Below are positions 24,088 through 37,300 of a DNA stretch of 64,000 nucleotides, one piece after another. Within the stretch, counting starts at the first letter, position 1. Each line of letters opens with the position of its first letter. Origin of the DNA: Porodaedalea pini (Eukaryota > Basidiomycota > Agaricomycetes > Hymenochaetales > Hymenochaetaceae); contig NBAY01000118.1 of NCBI GenBank assembly GCA_002794775.1, forward strand, positions 19,414-83,413, in the 5' to 3' direction. A program made the translations under genes and the position numbers. The notes under the pieces are model-generated. The model did not search any database, was not told the origin of the DNA, and was given only the letters and a program-made list of their open reading frames with translations.

Positions 24088-24652
24088 ATGTCTTTCTTAC
24101 GTTTACGTTTACATTCTACTGATTGCGTGCAATACACAGGCCCAGAAGACTCGCAGGAGCCTCCGCAAGATCCTGAAATGTTCAGTACGTCCTTGACGGC
24201 GTTTGTGGCGCTCGGTTGTAATAGCTTACATGTAAATGTTGCCAGTGGACCCAGTCACATACGAAGCTGATTTTGATACTCTTATCCACGAGGCGGAAGT
24301 GAGATTTGCTGAACCCTCACGGGGCCATCTCAGCATCGTTGTTGCTCAAATGAAGCTCAGCCACAATGTCATTTCACAACTCGCAAGGGAGCTGTCTGAC
24401 ACAAGGAAGATATGCACAAAACGGACTTGGCGGCAACCGGAGGCGTACGTCTCATCGTGTGACGTGCGGCAAGAAACAAATAAGGCGCATATTTGAAATA
24501 AATTTAATTTCGTGTCAGGACACAGGTGCCTCAACTAGGGGTATATTCTAAGGTGCGAATGAAAGCTGTTGTAAGTGCAGAAGATCTAATCGAATGTCCT
24601 ACAGCGTGTAGTGATATCACAAAGAACGAAGTTCATAAATTACGGTAAATAG
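24088..24652 (+). CDS. Small conserved-looking protein, four exons
   Basis: Exons 24088-24184, 24246-24444, 24519-24570 and 24605-24652 join in frame through three GT-AG introns to give 131 residues (136 if the ATG at 24073 is used). The middle is charged and helical: DPVTYEADFDTLIHEAEVRF, then AQMKLSHNVISQLAREL. The C-terminus is basic (VRMKAV, then SQRTKFINYGK). The consistent splicing argues for a real gene. I do not recognise the family. It runs convergently with the GPCR gene, whose stop is about 140 bp away. Confidence 0.5.
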
Positions 24653-24794
24653 TGTTGACGTTTGAGATGATGAGTGAGTGTAGCAGAGAGGAGGACAAAG
24701 GGTGATGGAAGGCAGATAAGAGGACAAATGAGACACGCAGGAACACAGTAAATCAAAGCGTCAATCCATCTATGAATGTTCGAGTAAGCAATGA

Positions 24795-27700
24795 TTACCG
24801 CCGGAGAAATGAGGAAAGACATACATCCATGAAAGAAGAATGCCCTGAGCGCCTTCCACCTTCCCCCTCCCTTGCACCATCTTTCCTACGGCCTCGAGGC
24901 CGGCGACTAGCACCATCACTCAAAGATCGTGGTCGGGAATTGGGATGGTTGCTATGGAGCGAAAGAGGTGGTGTCGGTGAAAGAGAGAAAGGAGAGTGAG
25001 AGTTGGAGGAAGGGAAGTGATTGAGAAGACGATGCTCTGGGATGGAGGCAAGCGCCGATTGCGGATAGCGCATGCGCGGGGAACGGACGCTGCTCTGGGA
25101 GGATGGCGATGGCGATATGTTGTTGGCTCTGACTGCAGATGGTGATGACGCAAAAGAGCTTGAGGATGGGATACCGATGGTCGGTCGCATAGGGCGACCT
25201 CGTGAGGAACCTGTAGTGGGCAAAGTATGCGACGTGCGAGATGGTGGCGGGCGCGGACCACGTGGACGACGATTGCGCGATAGCAGGGGATCAGTGATGC
25301 TTTGCTGAGAGGGAGAAGAGGCACGGAAGGGATCTTCCTCGAGGGAAAAGATGTCGAGCGGATGTTCAGAAGCCATCGAGCTCAGTGGAGTATCTCCTGG
25401 CGATGTTTCGCATCCCAGCTCAAGTTCGGGTCTAGCTTTGTCACCATCGGAAGTCCGCAATCGGTGCACCCTTGCGGGTTCGGCACGCGACTGTTGAAAG
25501 ACATCCATGGACGTCTTAGACATGTTTAAAACATTGACGTTCCCAGAGATTCGCTCTGCGCCCCGTTCTCCGTGTATCTCCACTTTTCCACCATCAAAGG
25601 ACCTGCGCGAATCCACCGCTGGACTATCTAGTACTTCGCTCGGTTGAAACAGCCTGCTGGAACTAGAAAAACTGGTCGCTGACGCTGGTTCCGAAATCGC
25701 AAGATGCTCTTCACGCTGCATCTCCACCCACGGTGACGACCCTAGATTCACGATATTGCTCAGACCGCTTAAGCGCGGACTAGGCAGCTTAAGTACCAAC
25801 GGGGAGAAAGAATGCACGCTTCCCGACCGTCTGTCTCTGTCTCCACTTGATTGTCCGCGTAAAGACCCGACTTGTGACGATGAGCCAAGGACAGACATCG
25901 ACGGAGAGACAGGGCTCGCATAGTAATCGAGTTCGTCTGCAAGGTCTAGCATGGGCTGCTGTCGCTGACTTTGCCCGTGCGGCGCGACATCGGGTGAAGC
26001 CGAGCGCGCTAGATTGTGAATGGGAGGATCGACATCGGTAGAAATACCCGCAGGTGCAATGAATCGGGACTGCGAGCCACCGCCTTGTCCAGCTCCATTG
26101 ATAACTCTGACCACGTCAGACTCTTCCTCCACATATGATCTCTCCATCCTCCGCATCTCCATACCGAACCCTCTCTCATCATCTCCTGCCCCATCATCGC
26201 TTCCGCTCTCTCTCCCTCTCGTCCTGCCGTCGAGCCAGCTCCGTGCACTCCTCCCGCTCCCTAGTCTTCCTAGCCGTCTCCTCCCAGGATCCCCATGCAT
26301 GCCAATCTCCCCCTGTGTTACCCCGAAGAATAGGATATTCGGCCGCGTGAAAGAAAAAAGGAGGACGTCTACGAGTCCGCCAAGTTTAAAGAGAGACGCC
26401 GCTGCGGCTGTAAGGCGGAACGGGACCTCATGCCTAGTCGACGAGTCGGTGGAATGAGCAGAAAAGGACGTCCAGCGAGTTGCGGAGAGCGGGAGGATGA
26501 TTACCTACGAAGACAGGCAGAGTCAACAATGAGTATCTCGGAACATACATGTGAAACGACGGAGGGTAATGGTAGAAGGGAAAAGACGGAAGAAAACAGA
26601 CGTACGATGTAACACAGCGGGTACCATAGCATCTTTCGTGCCTCTCGTAGGCTTAGCGAACGTACTGCCTCCGACTCACCGTCCTCCGTCCTTGCTCTCT
26701 CCCTACTCTCGCCTCCTCTCAGCTCCCTATCCCCACCATTGCTCCCACCGATATACCCAGTACCCCAACAGCGATCCCACCTTATGCTGATGCTCAAACT
26801 TCCACACAAGCCTCTTCCTTCCCACGTTCCTATGAGGGCACCTCGTAAACGGAGAAATAGCAGCCCATAGACTACGCCAGAGCCAACTGCGGCAAGCCAT
26901 GCAAAAGCGTATCCGGCTCCAGCTCTCAGTGCGATGTGCTCGGAGCCAATGTAACACCAGGCTGGTGCAGGAGTGTAGAATGGTGTCGATGAGGGACCAG
27001 ATGACAGCGAGAGTGAAGGGATGAGAACTAAGAGGATCTGCCGCAAGAATCAAGATCTCTTAGATGTTTTCAAATCTAATTGACACTTACGAGGAAGGTC
27101 CAGATGCCAATGAGGGCTGATAGCCCGATCACACGGGTCGGTGGTGGCGTCCAACGAAAGAAGATCACGAAAAAAGTGTGCAATGCAATTGCCTGTATAC
27201 AGGTAACGAAAATCAGTTCCACCAAATTCTTTCAAACAAGCAGCTTACCAAAGTGGAGAGCGCAACAGCCGGAGTTCCTAACGTCTGCAGACCACCTGTG
27301 AGCAAGGAACAATGTAAAAGAATCAGCTACGCACACGTACAAAAGTGAAGTAATGGTATTGAACATGTGAGGTTGGAAAATACGTACCCTGAGCCGAACA
27401 AAAGACACCACACGAAGTTCGCCCTTGCATGACCCATTTCAAATTGAAAATCCCGCCGAGAGCGACCAGCATGTCTGCAAAAAGCAAAGAGAGCTGATAC
27501 GGACAGCAAGTAAATAGATAGGACACGTAGCAGAATGCTTTTTTGCAGAACGCACAAAATACGCGTCAATATCAGTCTTCAGAAAGGCCCTCGCGCCCGA
27601 AGAGTGGACCGCTCGCATGACGCTCTTCTATGTGACATACGGATATTTATTGAGATGAGTGCATGAATGTAACTGAACGCGGATGGACTAAACGCACAAT

Positions 27701-28100
27701 GTAAAGAGCCACGGTCATAAGAACCGCTAGAAGAGAACAGAAGGAGCATAAGATGACAAACTGGGAAGCAATGGATGAGTTTCAGACAGCAAGAACAAAT
27801 CAAACAATAGGACGTACTGTGAGGCCGATGCGTTGTTCGTCTGACAGGATCGTTAAGCAAGAATTTTCAAGTCTAGCATCTCCAATCTCAGCGAACACAT
27901 GCTCAGCGACCATTAGAAGGGCTGCACAATTCGACAGAGGCTGCACATGTGTGCGCGGGCAGGCAACAAGGACAAGAGTTAGCCGAACCACGAAAAGTAG
28001 CGAAGGCAGAGTGAGAGGAAGGCAAGGGGAGGAAAACTTGCTGATGATCGAAGTCTAAAGGCAAAATCAGAGCCAGCACACCACTGATGATCACACGCTG
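24795..28100 (-). CDS. Fungal seven-helix G protein-coupled receptor with long C-terminal tail
   Basis: Sugar- or cAMP-receptor-type GPCR (Git3/Gpr1-like class). Helices are visible in successive exons: VIISGVLALILPL (about 28070), AVLMTVALYIVRLVHPR (about 27715), ADMLVALGGIFNLKWV (about 27450), LGTPAVALSTL and HTFFVIFFRW (27290-27150), then VGSGVVYGLLFLRLRG in 27046-26622. A basic loop REARKMLWYPLCY is followed by intron 26617-26507 (approximate). The last helix is in LFKLGGLVDVLLFSFTRPN. The same final exon continues without a stop into about 500 Ser/Pro/Arg-rich, disordered cytosolic residues ending at 24795. The 5' exons near 28.0-28.3 kb could not be fixed, so the start is approximate. 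Ligand unknown. Confidence 0.75.
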
Positions 28101-29852
28101 CGACTGTGCGGAAGACGGGGAGCGGCAGTGCTGGCCAGAGGGCGTCGCGGGTGATGGCGTGCAGATGCTGTGGAGTGGAACCGCGGTTGCTTGCTGCGGG
28201 CGCGGTGCGGCCGAGAAGTCCGTGCGATGCTATATATCTTTGAAGAGATGATATATAGAATTTGCAGTCAAAGTTTCTTGTCTGAGGCAAAGTACAAGAA
28301 AGCATAGCAGAAATCCAAGCACCGCGCGCCGCTGATGAGGCGGTGTCGTTTCATGTCGGTCTCTTCGTCGGACGTCTTCAGCTTGATACCGAACCCACCG
28401 TCCAAGAAAAGCAAGCGGGAGACAAGAGACGTATGCGCCATCTGATATGCAGTCGGGTACGGGGGAGTTCCAGGCGCCAGTGACGAGCTCGAATCTAAAG
28501 ACGGAGACTCGAAGACAGGGAAACGAGATGATCCAGGAGTACAACAGGGCGATGAAACGCGTCCGAGTCGTTCGTTGCCCTTCGGTCGCTTACTTTCCCC
28601 TCCACCTTTGACTAGCGGTCCGCATCATGGAAGACAATCACTTCAATTACGCGCTGAGCTCGCTGTCGTCGACTCGTTGTCGTTGTCGTGGGCAACAACC
28701 AATGGCGGAGCGTTGGTGACTAAATCGTGAGAATGACGTTTATCTCACGGTCATGCTCCCTCCCGCACTGTCCTAAGCCGCGAAGCGAAAAGTCTGAATA
28801 ATCAACCGCGTCAAAATGAGCACAACTGGCCAATTTAAAGTTGTGGCGGTTCAACGGAACTCGCTCTAGCCGCCTTCGCCTCTCGCTCATCAATTCAGCA
28901 AAAACATAGGGGTCAGTATGCATATATACTTAGTACCATAGTAGTATGATACATCGATTTGCAGTTCTATGAGTCAATACTTCTCAGCACGGGCATTAAA
29001 AGCTGAGACCTGCTATTGAGTAAGATAATGCTACACATTTCTTTTCCTCTTGAGTATACTTTGATGAATGTATAGCTGTACGGTATTCTGACAAGGAACC
29101 CCTCAATCTCATTATTGATAGAGAAATTCACTGAGATTCGAGTTCACGAAAATTCGACAAGGATACATGTGCAGCAATCCAAATTTTGACCAAGTTCGCT
29201 CATTTGGAGGCCACGGACCGGAACTCGAAGTCCTTCGTGCAAGCAGGTGTTTTAACCGCCTTCTCACTTCTAAATGTTACGAAATTGAACAAAGTTTATT
29301 CATCTCGTGCAGGACCGCTCTTTGTTCCACGAAGGTAAGTCTCAAGTTACCACAGCGTGCTTTGTTTCAATTTCCTTCAAGCTGGCAGACGAGTCAGGAG
29401 AAAGTTGAACAGGAGTAGCGGGTGATACGTTTTCTGTTTGTACTTTCTGAATGAATCATGAGGTATTTTTCAGTAACCGAAGTGACCTAAAAATGTTTAC
29501 CTCTGCATACTTCCTGAGTACAATCTGCAGCTAGATCAATTCATGACGTATACTCAGACACTGTTCATTCGCTTAAAATATTTAGAACGGTTCACTGAAT
29601 CGGATGAGATATTATGTTTGCTGCCCGAAGAATGAGATAACAGGAGGCAATGTTAAAAAATCATTTCAGCCCAAAGCTTTGATAATGCCAGATTCCATGA
29701 TGAAACGTATGATCAATATATACACATGTTTGTAAGGATGGAATACAACAATAGGCGCCATAGTTAAATAGTCGTCTTCGGCCATCTTCTATATCACAGA
29801 CATAAGTAGAACACATATCGAACATCAGGGGACATGTGCAACAACGTACGTG
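28101..29852. other. Intergenic region
   Basis: Holds the uncertain 5' end of the GPCR gene (to about 28305). Beyond that no gene is supported. Short ORFs at 28720-28923 (minus) and 29167-29418 (plus) have no recognisable features. Confidence 0.45.
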
Positions 29853-31143
29853 CTAATATCGTCTGAGTCCAACAGCTTCTCCCATTCTCAGTGCATTCTG
29901 CTTCGTCCGACCTCTTGATTTATTAAATAGAGTGAGCTCCACTTGGACTCCTTGGCCTATATCTCGAGTCTGATATTCAGACTGGAAGATGCGCAGAAGG
30001 AGTCGTAAGTTGATGGTGGCGATGAGCGACTCTGTGATGGACACTCCGACGAAGGGAGGTACAGCATAAGGTGATACGACAAGTTGTGCATCAAATCATC
30101 AATGTACATAGAATCTATAGCTGTACGTACGCCGTCAATTGCGCATAAAACTATATTGAAAACCCGGAGAACTAAACAAGTTTGGAAACAGTTGAAGCCG
30201 CCTGTGGTATAGTTGGGATTTCTGAGTCCTCACGCCATGTAGCCTGGAAGAGAAATGGCAGAATTCAGCTGAATGTTCTGCATGAGTTGCACGAATATGA
30301 GATACTCACCATAATTAAGAATAATCCATCTTCATTGAAAGCTTTCAAGAGTCTCTGATTAGGAAGACGTGGCCGGTCCATAGCGTTCCAGAGGATAAGC
30401 GTAAGAACGTAGATGTCAAAAAAGGCCTGAGAAACTCGGACGTCATCATAGCACATAACACACCATCCTAAGTGAACATACCTGTGGCGCCCAGGCCCCA
30501 AGCAAAAAAGTTAGCTTAACCTCAACGATACAGGTATGCAGAAGCGTAATGAATTCTCCGGTTTCTGAATTTCGCGCAAGGTAGTGGCAGGAAGAGGGTG
30601 GTAGTTCGCCATAAATAGGTGACATTATAACAAAAGTTGTGATAGACTAACCGGGGAACCTTCGTACAGTGAGCCCTAAAAAGACGCATGTAATGGTATT
30701 TACTATCAGTGACCCGGCAAAGAGGAGTCGGAGAATGTTTGGTTTCCGCTCCCACAGCATGAATGTCCGAAAGATTATCAGACCTTGAGGTTGACCTTGC
30801 GTTAGCATCTGTATAGCAGGCTTATAACAATGAGAGCCCTGTAGACTCACCATGTCCGATTGCATCAGCCAAAAATATTATAATACTGATTACAAGTAAC
30901 GCGCTCCCACACCTTCATGAGCGTCAAGGTCAGTGATCCAAATATTCTTGATACGCCGGTGATACATACTAAAAGGTCGTAGGTATGATTTAAAAAAGAC
31001 ACATTAGACAATAATGAACAAGGACAAACCCATTCTTTTGATAGATTTTGAGGTGCAATGGAATCTTCGGTATGTGTCATTTCAGGAATCGAAGAAAATA
31101 AGACATTGTCCTCACTATTCACGGAAATCAACGTAGGCAATAC
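29853..31143 (-). pseudogene. 3' part of a DUF6533-type seven-helix membrane protein gene
   Basis: Minus-strand exons encode helices typical of this mushroom family: LIIFRTFMLWERKPNILRLL and VNTITCVFLGLTV (about 30800-30650), a segment near 30550-30490 ending VEVKLTFLLGAWAP, AFFDIYVLTLILWNAMDRPR (about 30440-30370, the diagnostic NAxDRPR stretch), and a C-terminal block near 30040-29853. No start codon or DUF6533 N-terminal domain lies here: upstream the sequence runs into the inverted end of the large element at 31144. An N-terminal DUF6533 fragment on the same strand lies beyond the other end of that element (50258-50021). Function of the family is unknown. Confidence 0.6.
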
Positions 31144-31335
31144 CATTGCGTACATCAGGAAAACCCTCCCGGTCGGAAAAACCTGGAATGGAGTAGAACG
31201 GCATAGAATAGGATAATAATAATAGAATCCCCTGGAATTATGTTGGAATTGGCACAGAATGAGAATAACAATATGGAATTTCATAGAATCAGGCAGGATA
31301 CGGAATACCTTTGAAATCAAATGGAATCAGTAGTC
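31144..31335. repeat. Left inverted end and subterminal GGAAT-rich region
   Basis: The terminal block is followed by about a dozen GGAAT, AGAAT or GAATC motifs in 150 bp, a usual look for transposase-binding subterminal repeats. Confidence 0.65.
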
Positions 31336-31366
31336 TCATATGTGCATAAGAATAGTATATAATATT

Positions 31367-34300
31367 TTAATAAACTGAAAAATGTGTACTACAGTCTTTG
31401 AAGGAGTTTAGGTAGAAGTTATTACACAGCTCGAGTACATTATCAGAAGTCCATTCCTGAGGAACTACTCGACCAAAGCGAGGAATGAGATGCACACTAT
31501 GGTGCAAGTCTTCAACAGGAATAATACTAAACTCTCGAGTACCATCGGGAGTGAATGATCTAGATACTTTATACATCCTGTAATTTACGTCAGGCTGAGC
31601 GGAAAATTTTGAAAACCATTCAACATAAGCTAGATGTTTAGGAACGGCTGTTTCCAACTCAGTGTCTTTGAAAAGTGTAGACAGAGCTGCTTTTGTGAGT
31701 GAAAAAATGACATGAACTTGAACAACACGGAAAGCTGTAAGAATGATTGAGAAACAAAAAAAAGTAGAACGTAACGAAGAGAATTGTTACCTTGAATTTC
31801 TGTCCCTACGCGTATACGAGCAAGTGCAGTGTCAAATCGACCGGGTACCTCTCTGCCCTGAGTATCCTGCCGTGCAGGCCGTGCATGTATTGAATCCACA
31901 GTTGTCGAGCCTTCAACAGCTTCATTCCAGAACTTCACTGTCTCGAAAACTGGCAAGAACTGAAAAACAATGATTATATCATTTGCAGCAAGCTCCACCA
32001 TTCCCCTGCGCAGGTTAGGCTCTTTCTTGGAAACAACATAACGAGCGAGAGCGATGTGGAAGTGAGTCGCACCATACTGCTCGACAAAAGCATCGAGCGG
32101 AACTGCCTTTCGCTTTGGATGCTTTGACATTTTGACGTTCAGATCACAGGCAATATCAGGTGAATGCCACGAAGGAGGTTGATCATTATTAGCGGTATGC
32201 CAGATGATGTTGGAATCCAGCGCAAAGACTTTCTCCTTCCGTTCCAGCCACAGCGTCATCTGCGGTAACTCGTCCTTATGATTTGTGGCAGCATATGCAT
32301 CTTTCGCAAGGTCGATGTGCAGCCGCTCTGTGAATTGTGTATTGTAATTGTCCGTTGAACCCAGCAGTTTGATGCATTCCTCGTAGTGTTTCATCCAATG
32401 ACATTTGATGAAATTGTGTCAGCAACGGACTACGGGTACACAAATGGTAGCCGGGTCACGCGGAACTCAGTCAGAGGAGGAGGGAGACGAGAGAGAGAGC
32501 GGTGGGGCAGGGGAACTGACACAGCGCGGAGATAAGGAGCAGCTTCTGGACGTAGCCAGGTAGAATTGACCAGGTCGAAACTAGGGGATAAGTACAGGAG
32601 GACTACCTACTTATATACCCTTCAGCGGCTGCGCACGGACCAGGGAATTAACTACTACATAAGGATAGATGATAGAACGTCGTGGAACTTCATAGAATAA
32701 TGAAATCATAGGATCGGTCAGCGAGTAAGGATAGTGCGAGAAGGAGCGTAATGAATAATGAGTAAGCAGGAATAAGCGTGATTAGTGATGGATGGATAAG
32801 ATATGATAAGATAAGATAAGAGAAAATGATAAGATAAGATAATTTAAAAAGCGTCCATGACATGACCCTCCCCTTCAAGGCGAGCGTCCCGATCGCCCTT
32901 GTTCCCTACCCTGGAACTTACCGGCCCACCACTGTGCCACTCCTTTCTGTCTCTCAGGCTCCGTCATTTCAAACACGGGTCGGAACTTCAGCTGCGACAT
33001 CTCTAGGGTGTTGAGGGCGCGAGGAGCACTGGGAGTTGATTTATGAAATTCGTCAATGGCCTCTTGAGAGTTCGTCAAATTCTCAATTGGCTCCCAGGTG
33101 CGTTCTTCGTTCGGATACCCTTTCCAATGTACGAGGTATTTGAGCTTCCCTTGCACAAGTTTGGAGTCGACAACCTTTTCGACCTCATATTCCGGCACAT
33201 CGTCAATGATTTCGGGCGGGGGTGGAAGATCCTGCTTTTGCGACGTATACTGCGGCTCGTGGTATGGGGAGAGGAGCACTTCATTGAAAACCGGATAGAC
33301 TTTTTTCCATGTACGTGGAAGTTTAAGTCTATATGCTGATGTGCCGATTTTCTTTTCGACAATGAAAGGCCCATAACGTTTATCTCCCAGCTTCTTCATA
33401 GGACGATCTGTCTTTAAGTGAGTTCCTTCGAGCATGACCTTTTCCCCAGGTTTATACTCGATGGATTCTCCCTTCGTCCTGTCATAGAAGCGCTTCATGG
33501 TTTCGGCCGCATGCTTTAATGCCGATTCGGTTTCCTCCCTGATCTTGGCCATCCGGTCGGCAAACTGCTTAGCGGACTCATTGGTCGATTCGCGTCTAGG
33601 ATTCGTGCCCTTATATGGGTGTCTCCCATGGTTGATGAAAAAGGGTGACGCTCCTGTCGACGTTTGTTCTTTGTCGTTGTACGCGAATTCCGCTAGCGCA
33701 AGCCATTCCGCCCAGTCCGACTGATGGTGGTTAACAAAGAGACGAAGGTACTGTTCAATCTCTTGGTTTATCCGTTCTGTCTGACCATCTGTCTGTGGGT
33801 GATATGCCGTTGACGGGTTTCCCTCGATGCCCAGTAACCGGTATAGTTCGTTCATGAATTTGGACTCGAACTGTGATCCTCTGTCATGAATAAACTTGCG
33901 CGGGATGCCGTGTAGCCTGAAGACATGATCCCGGTAGAGCCTCGCCATTCCTTCTGACGTTATGCTCACTGAGGTAGGGATCGCATGCACCTGTTTACTG
34001 AACCTGTCAACGAAGACACAGATTGCGTTATGTCCATTGGACTCGGGTAGTTCGCCGATCAGGTCTGCTGTGACGATTTCCCAAGGACCTTTCGGGATCT
34101 CGTTTGGGTTCAGAGGATTGTGCGGTTTCGCTCTGTGTGCCTTCGTACGTTGGCACGCATCGCATCCCTCGACATACATTCGAACATCTCGTTGGATTCC
34201 CGGCCACCAGTAGTTGCGTGTGATCAACTCATGGGTCTTGTAGCGTCCTGGGTGTCCTGCGAGCGTGCTGTCGTGATGGTTTCGAATGATGTCTTCTCGG

Positions 34301-37300
34301 AGTTTATGGTCTTTCGGCACGTAGATCCTGCCCTTCCACATCAACAACCCTTCTTCTTCCTCCCACTCTCGTTCCTTCCGCTCTAACGCCTTCACAACTG
34401 CTCTGTCCCTGTTGTTTCGTACCCTTTTAATTCGTTTAACGAAGTCTGCATCCAGCGCTTCTAGCAGTGTTTCGTTTACAAATAAGTCCGGCTTGAGCAA
34501 AACAATGTCGATATTGTCGTTCTCCCCCCTCTCATGATCCGCTCGTCTCGAGAGGAGGTCAGCCTTAGTCATCAGGGCACCTGGTTTATGGAACAGTTTG
34601 AAGTCATAGTCCGCTAACTCCTGTAGCCATCTCGCTTGTCGGTGGTTAATCTTCTGGGGTTTTCGGAAATACTGGAGGTTGAGGTGATCCGACCAGATTT
34701 CGAAGGTTTGCGTTGCCCCTAGAAGATATTGTCGCCAGTCATCCAGTGCGCACATGATCGCGAACATCTCTTTGTCATAGATTTCGTAATTGCGCTCTGC
34801 TTGGCTAAGCGCTTGCGATCGGTATGCGATTGGATGCCACTTTCCGTCAACGAATTGGGACAGAATGGCGCCGTTAGCGAAATGCGACGAATCAGCCTCC
34901 ACCCGAAATTGACCGTCATCAGTAGGCACTGTGAGTACAGGTTCTTCACAGAGCTTCTGTTTCAGACGTTCAAAGGCCTCCTGTTGCTCCACCTCCCACT
35001 TCCACTCTACATCTCCGGTCAACACTGTCAAGGGCTTCGCATAGTGACTGAATGCTAGGATGAAGCGGCGGTAATAGTTGCAGAACCCAAGGAAAGACTG
35101 TAGTTCTTTCTTGTTCTTAGGCACTGGCCAATCTTTTACACCCGCCACTTTGGCTGGATCCATGCGAATCTGTCCGTTGCCGAGGATATGCCCAAGATAG
35201 TTCACGGTCTCTTGAGCGAAGCTGCACTTTTCTGGCTTTAAGAACAACTTGTTTGCTCGCAACACTTCCAGGACTTGTCGGACGAGTTTGTCATGATGTT
35301 CGCGAGTTCGTGCGAAGATCAGGATGTCGTCCATGTAGACTATGACGTGTCCATCATTGACGAGTTCTCGGAAGATCTCGTTCATGAATCCTTGGAAGGT
35401 TGCTGGTGAGTTTGTGAGACCGAAAAACATGACCGTTGGTTCGAATAGACCGCGGTTTGTCCTGAAGGCGGCTTTATGCTCGTCGCCCTCTCGAATCCGA
35501 ATGTTATTGTAACCCCAACGTATGTCAAGCTTCGTGAAGAATTTCGCCTGTTTCGTTTTGTCAATGAGCTCTTGGATTAGAGGTAACGGGTATTTGTTCT
35601 TAACCGTCATCTCGTTGAGCCGGCGATAGTCCTGTACGGGGCGAAGCTTGCCATCCTTCTTTTTTATGAAGAAGAAGGGGGATGCCATCTCAGATTGAGA
35701 GTTACGAATACGGCCAGTTCTCAAGTTTTCGGTGAGGAATTCGTCCAGTGCCACCTGTTCGGATGGGCTGAGCGGGTAGATTTTACAGTCAGAGAGCTTT
35801 GATCCCGGCTTGAGTTCAATAGCATGATCCCAAGGGCGTCTCTCTGGTAACTGATCGAATTCCTGTTCACTGAAGACGTCCGCGAACTCTTTGACATAGT
35901 TTGGGACTTCCTCGAGCACCTGTTGTCTGACCTTCAGCGCTTTTCTCGGATCGGACTTAATGTACCTGTCCCAATCGAAGAGGAAGAGCTGATCGCCGTC
36001 TTCAAGTTCCACCAAATCAAGGTTTTCGTCGGGGTCTGCATCAATGTCCTCTAGACTACGGATATAGCCGCATACATCGGGGCATCGATCAAATTCGATC
36101 GTTGATTTTTGCCAGTCGATGTTGGGATTGTGCAGCTTTAACCATTCATGTCCGATGAACACATCTGTTTTCCCTAGATCTGTGACCGCGAAGTGGATGC
36201 GCTCCGAATGATCTTTAATCGTCATGCGCATTTCCACAAACTCTGTGATCGAGCCGTCCTTGTTGAGCGTGCCGTCAGCATTATAGACTCGGATTGGGAT
36301 GGGTGTCTTTTTTGTCCGGATCTGATGCTTTTCGACGAAGGATCGGTTGATACATGAGCCAGTGCAGCCACTGTCCAGTAGGGCGTCTACCTTGAACTGG
36401 TTACCGGTGTCGGTCGTTTGAAGGAGAATCGGTACCATGAGCTGTTGCCCCCGAGACCCTCTTACGAACCGTTTCGGACCCCTCAGGTCCCTAACAGCTG
36501 CCACGGCATCTGGTTCTTCTAGCGCAATGATTTGACGCACCGTCTCTTCATTCGCTTCAGCATGCCTCTGCTGTTTCATCCACACTCGGAGAGTCGTTAA
36601 AGCACTTTCAAGTTTATCCTCTTTGAGACGCCGTACTACCCATGGGGCCGTAAAGGGGACAGGGCGATCTCTCCAGGACTTCCTCTCAGCTTGTTTCGAC
36701 GAGTTTTCATTTTTCACGGATTTCGGTTCAGTTCCGGCCAAGGAAGAAATAGAATTAAAAGATTCGGAACAGTGTGTTACATGATTTTTTGACACAGGAG
36801 TAGGACGAGGTGATGCGGCAGACGTGTTGTTACATATAGGCATATTTATACTACTAGCTACTGGTACAGGGACAGAAGGAATATTTTTGCGAGTGACATT
36901 GCTTTTTACATTTTTTTGTATTTTATCTAAATTATCTACAGAGTCCATAGAATTATCAAAAATGGCCGTTTGAAAAACCGAAACTGAACCTATCCCAGTC
37001 AGTGCCGTGTTCACTGCTGGGGTTCCGCAAAATCCAACTCCCGCTCAAAGAGCGTCTCCTCTTCTTCCTCCGCAAAGTCTGACTCCTTGAGCGTCGCGGT
37101 CTCGTCTGCCCAGACTTTTCTCTCTCGGGGTTCCATCCCCATCAACACAGCCCTTATCGTTTTCCTCCGATTTGGGCAATTCCTCTGCAGATGCCCTGAT
37201 TCTTTACAGTAGTAGCAGAGTCCTGCTTTCCTCAGCTCTTCGAGTGAGACGTCCATTGGCTTCCCCATGCCTCCGTATGTGACTCCAGTGGCGTCGCGCC

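Noticed and set aside
31144..31153. CATTGCGTAC at both ends as a target-site duplication
   Set aside because: The two copies are in inverted, not direct, orientation, so they belong to the terminal repeat. No true duplication could be identified.
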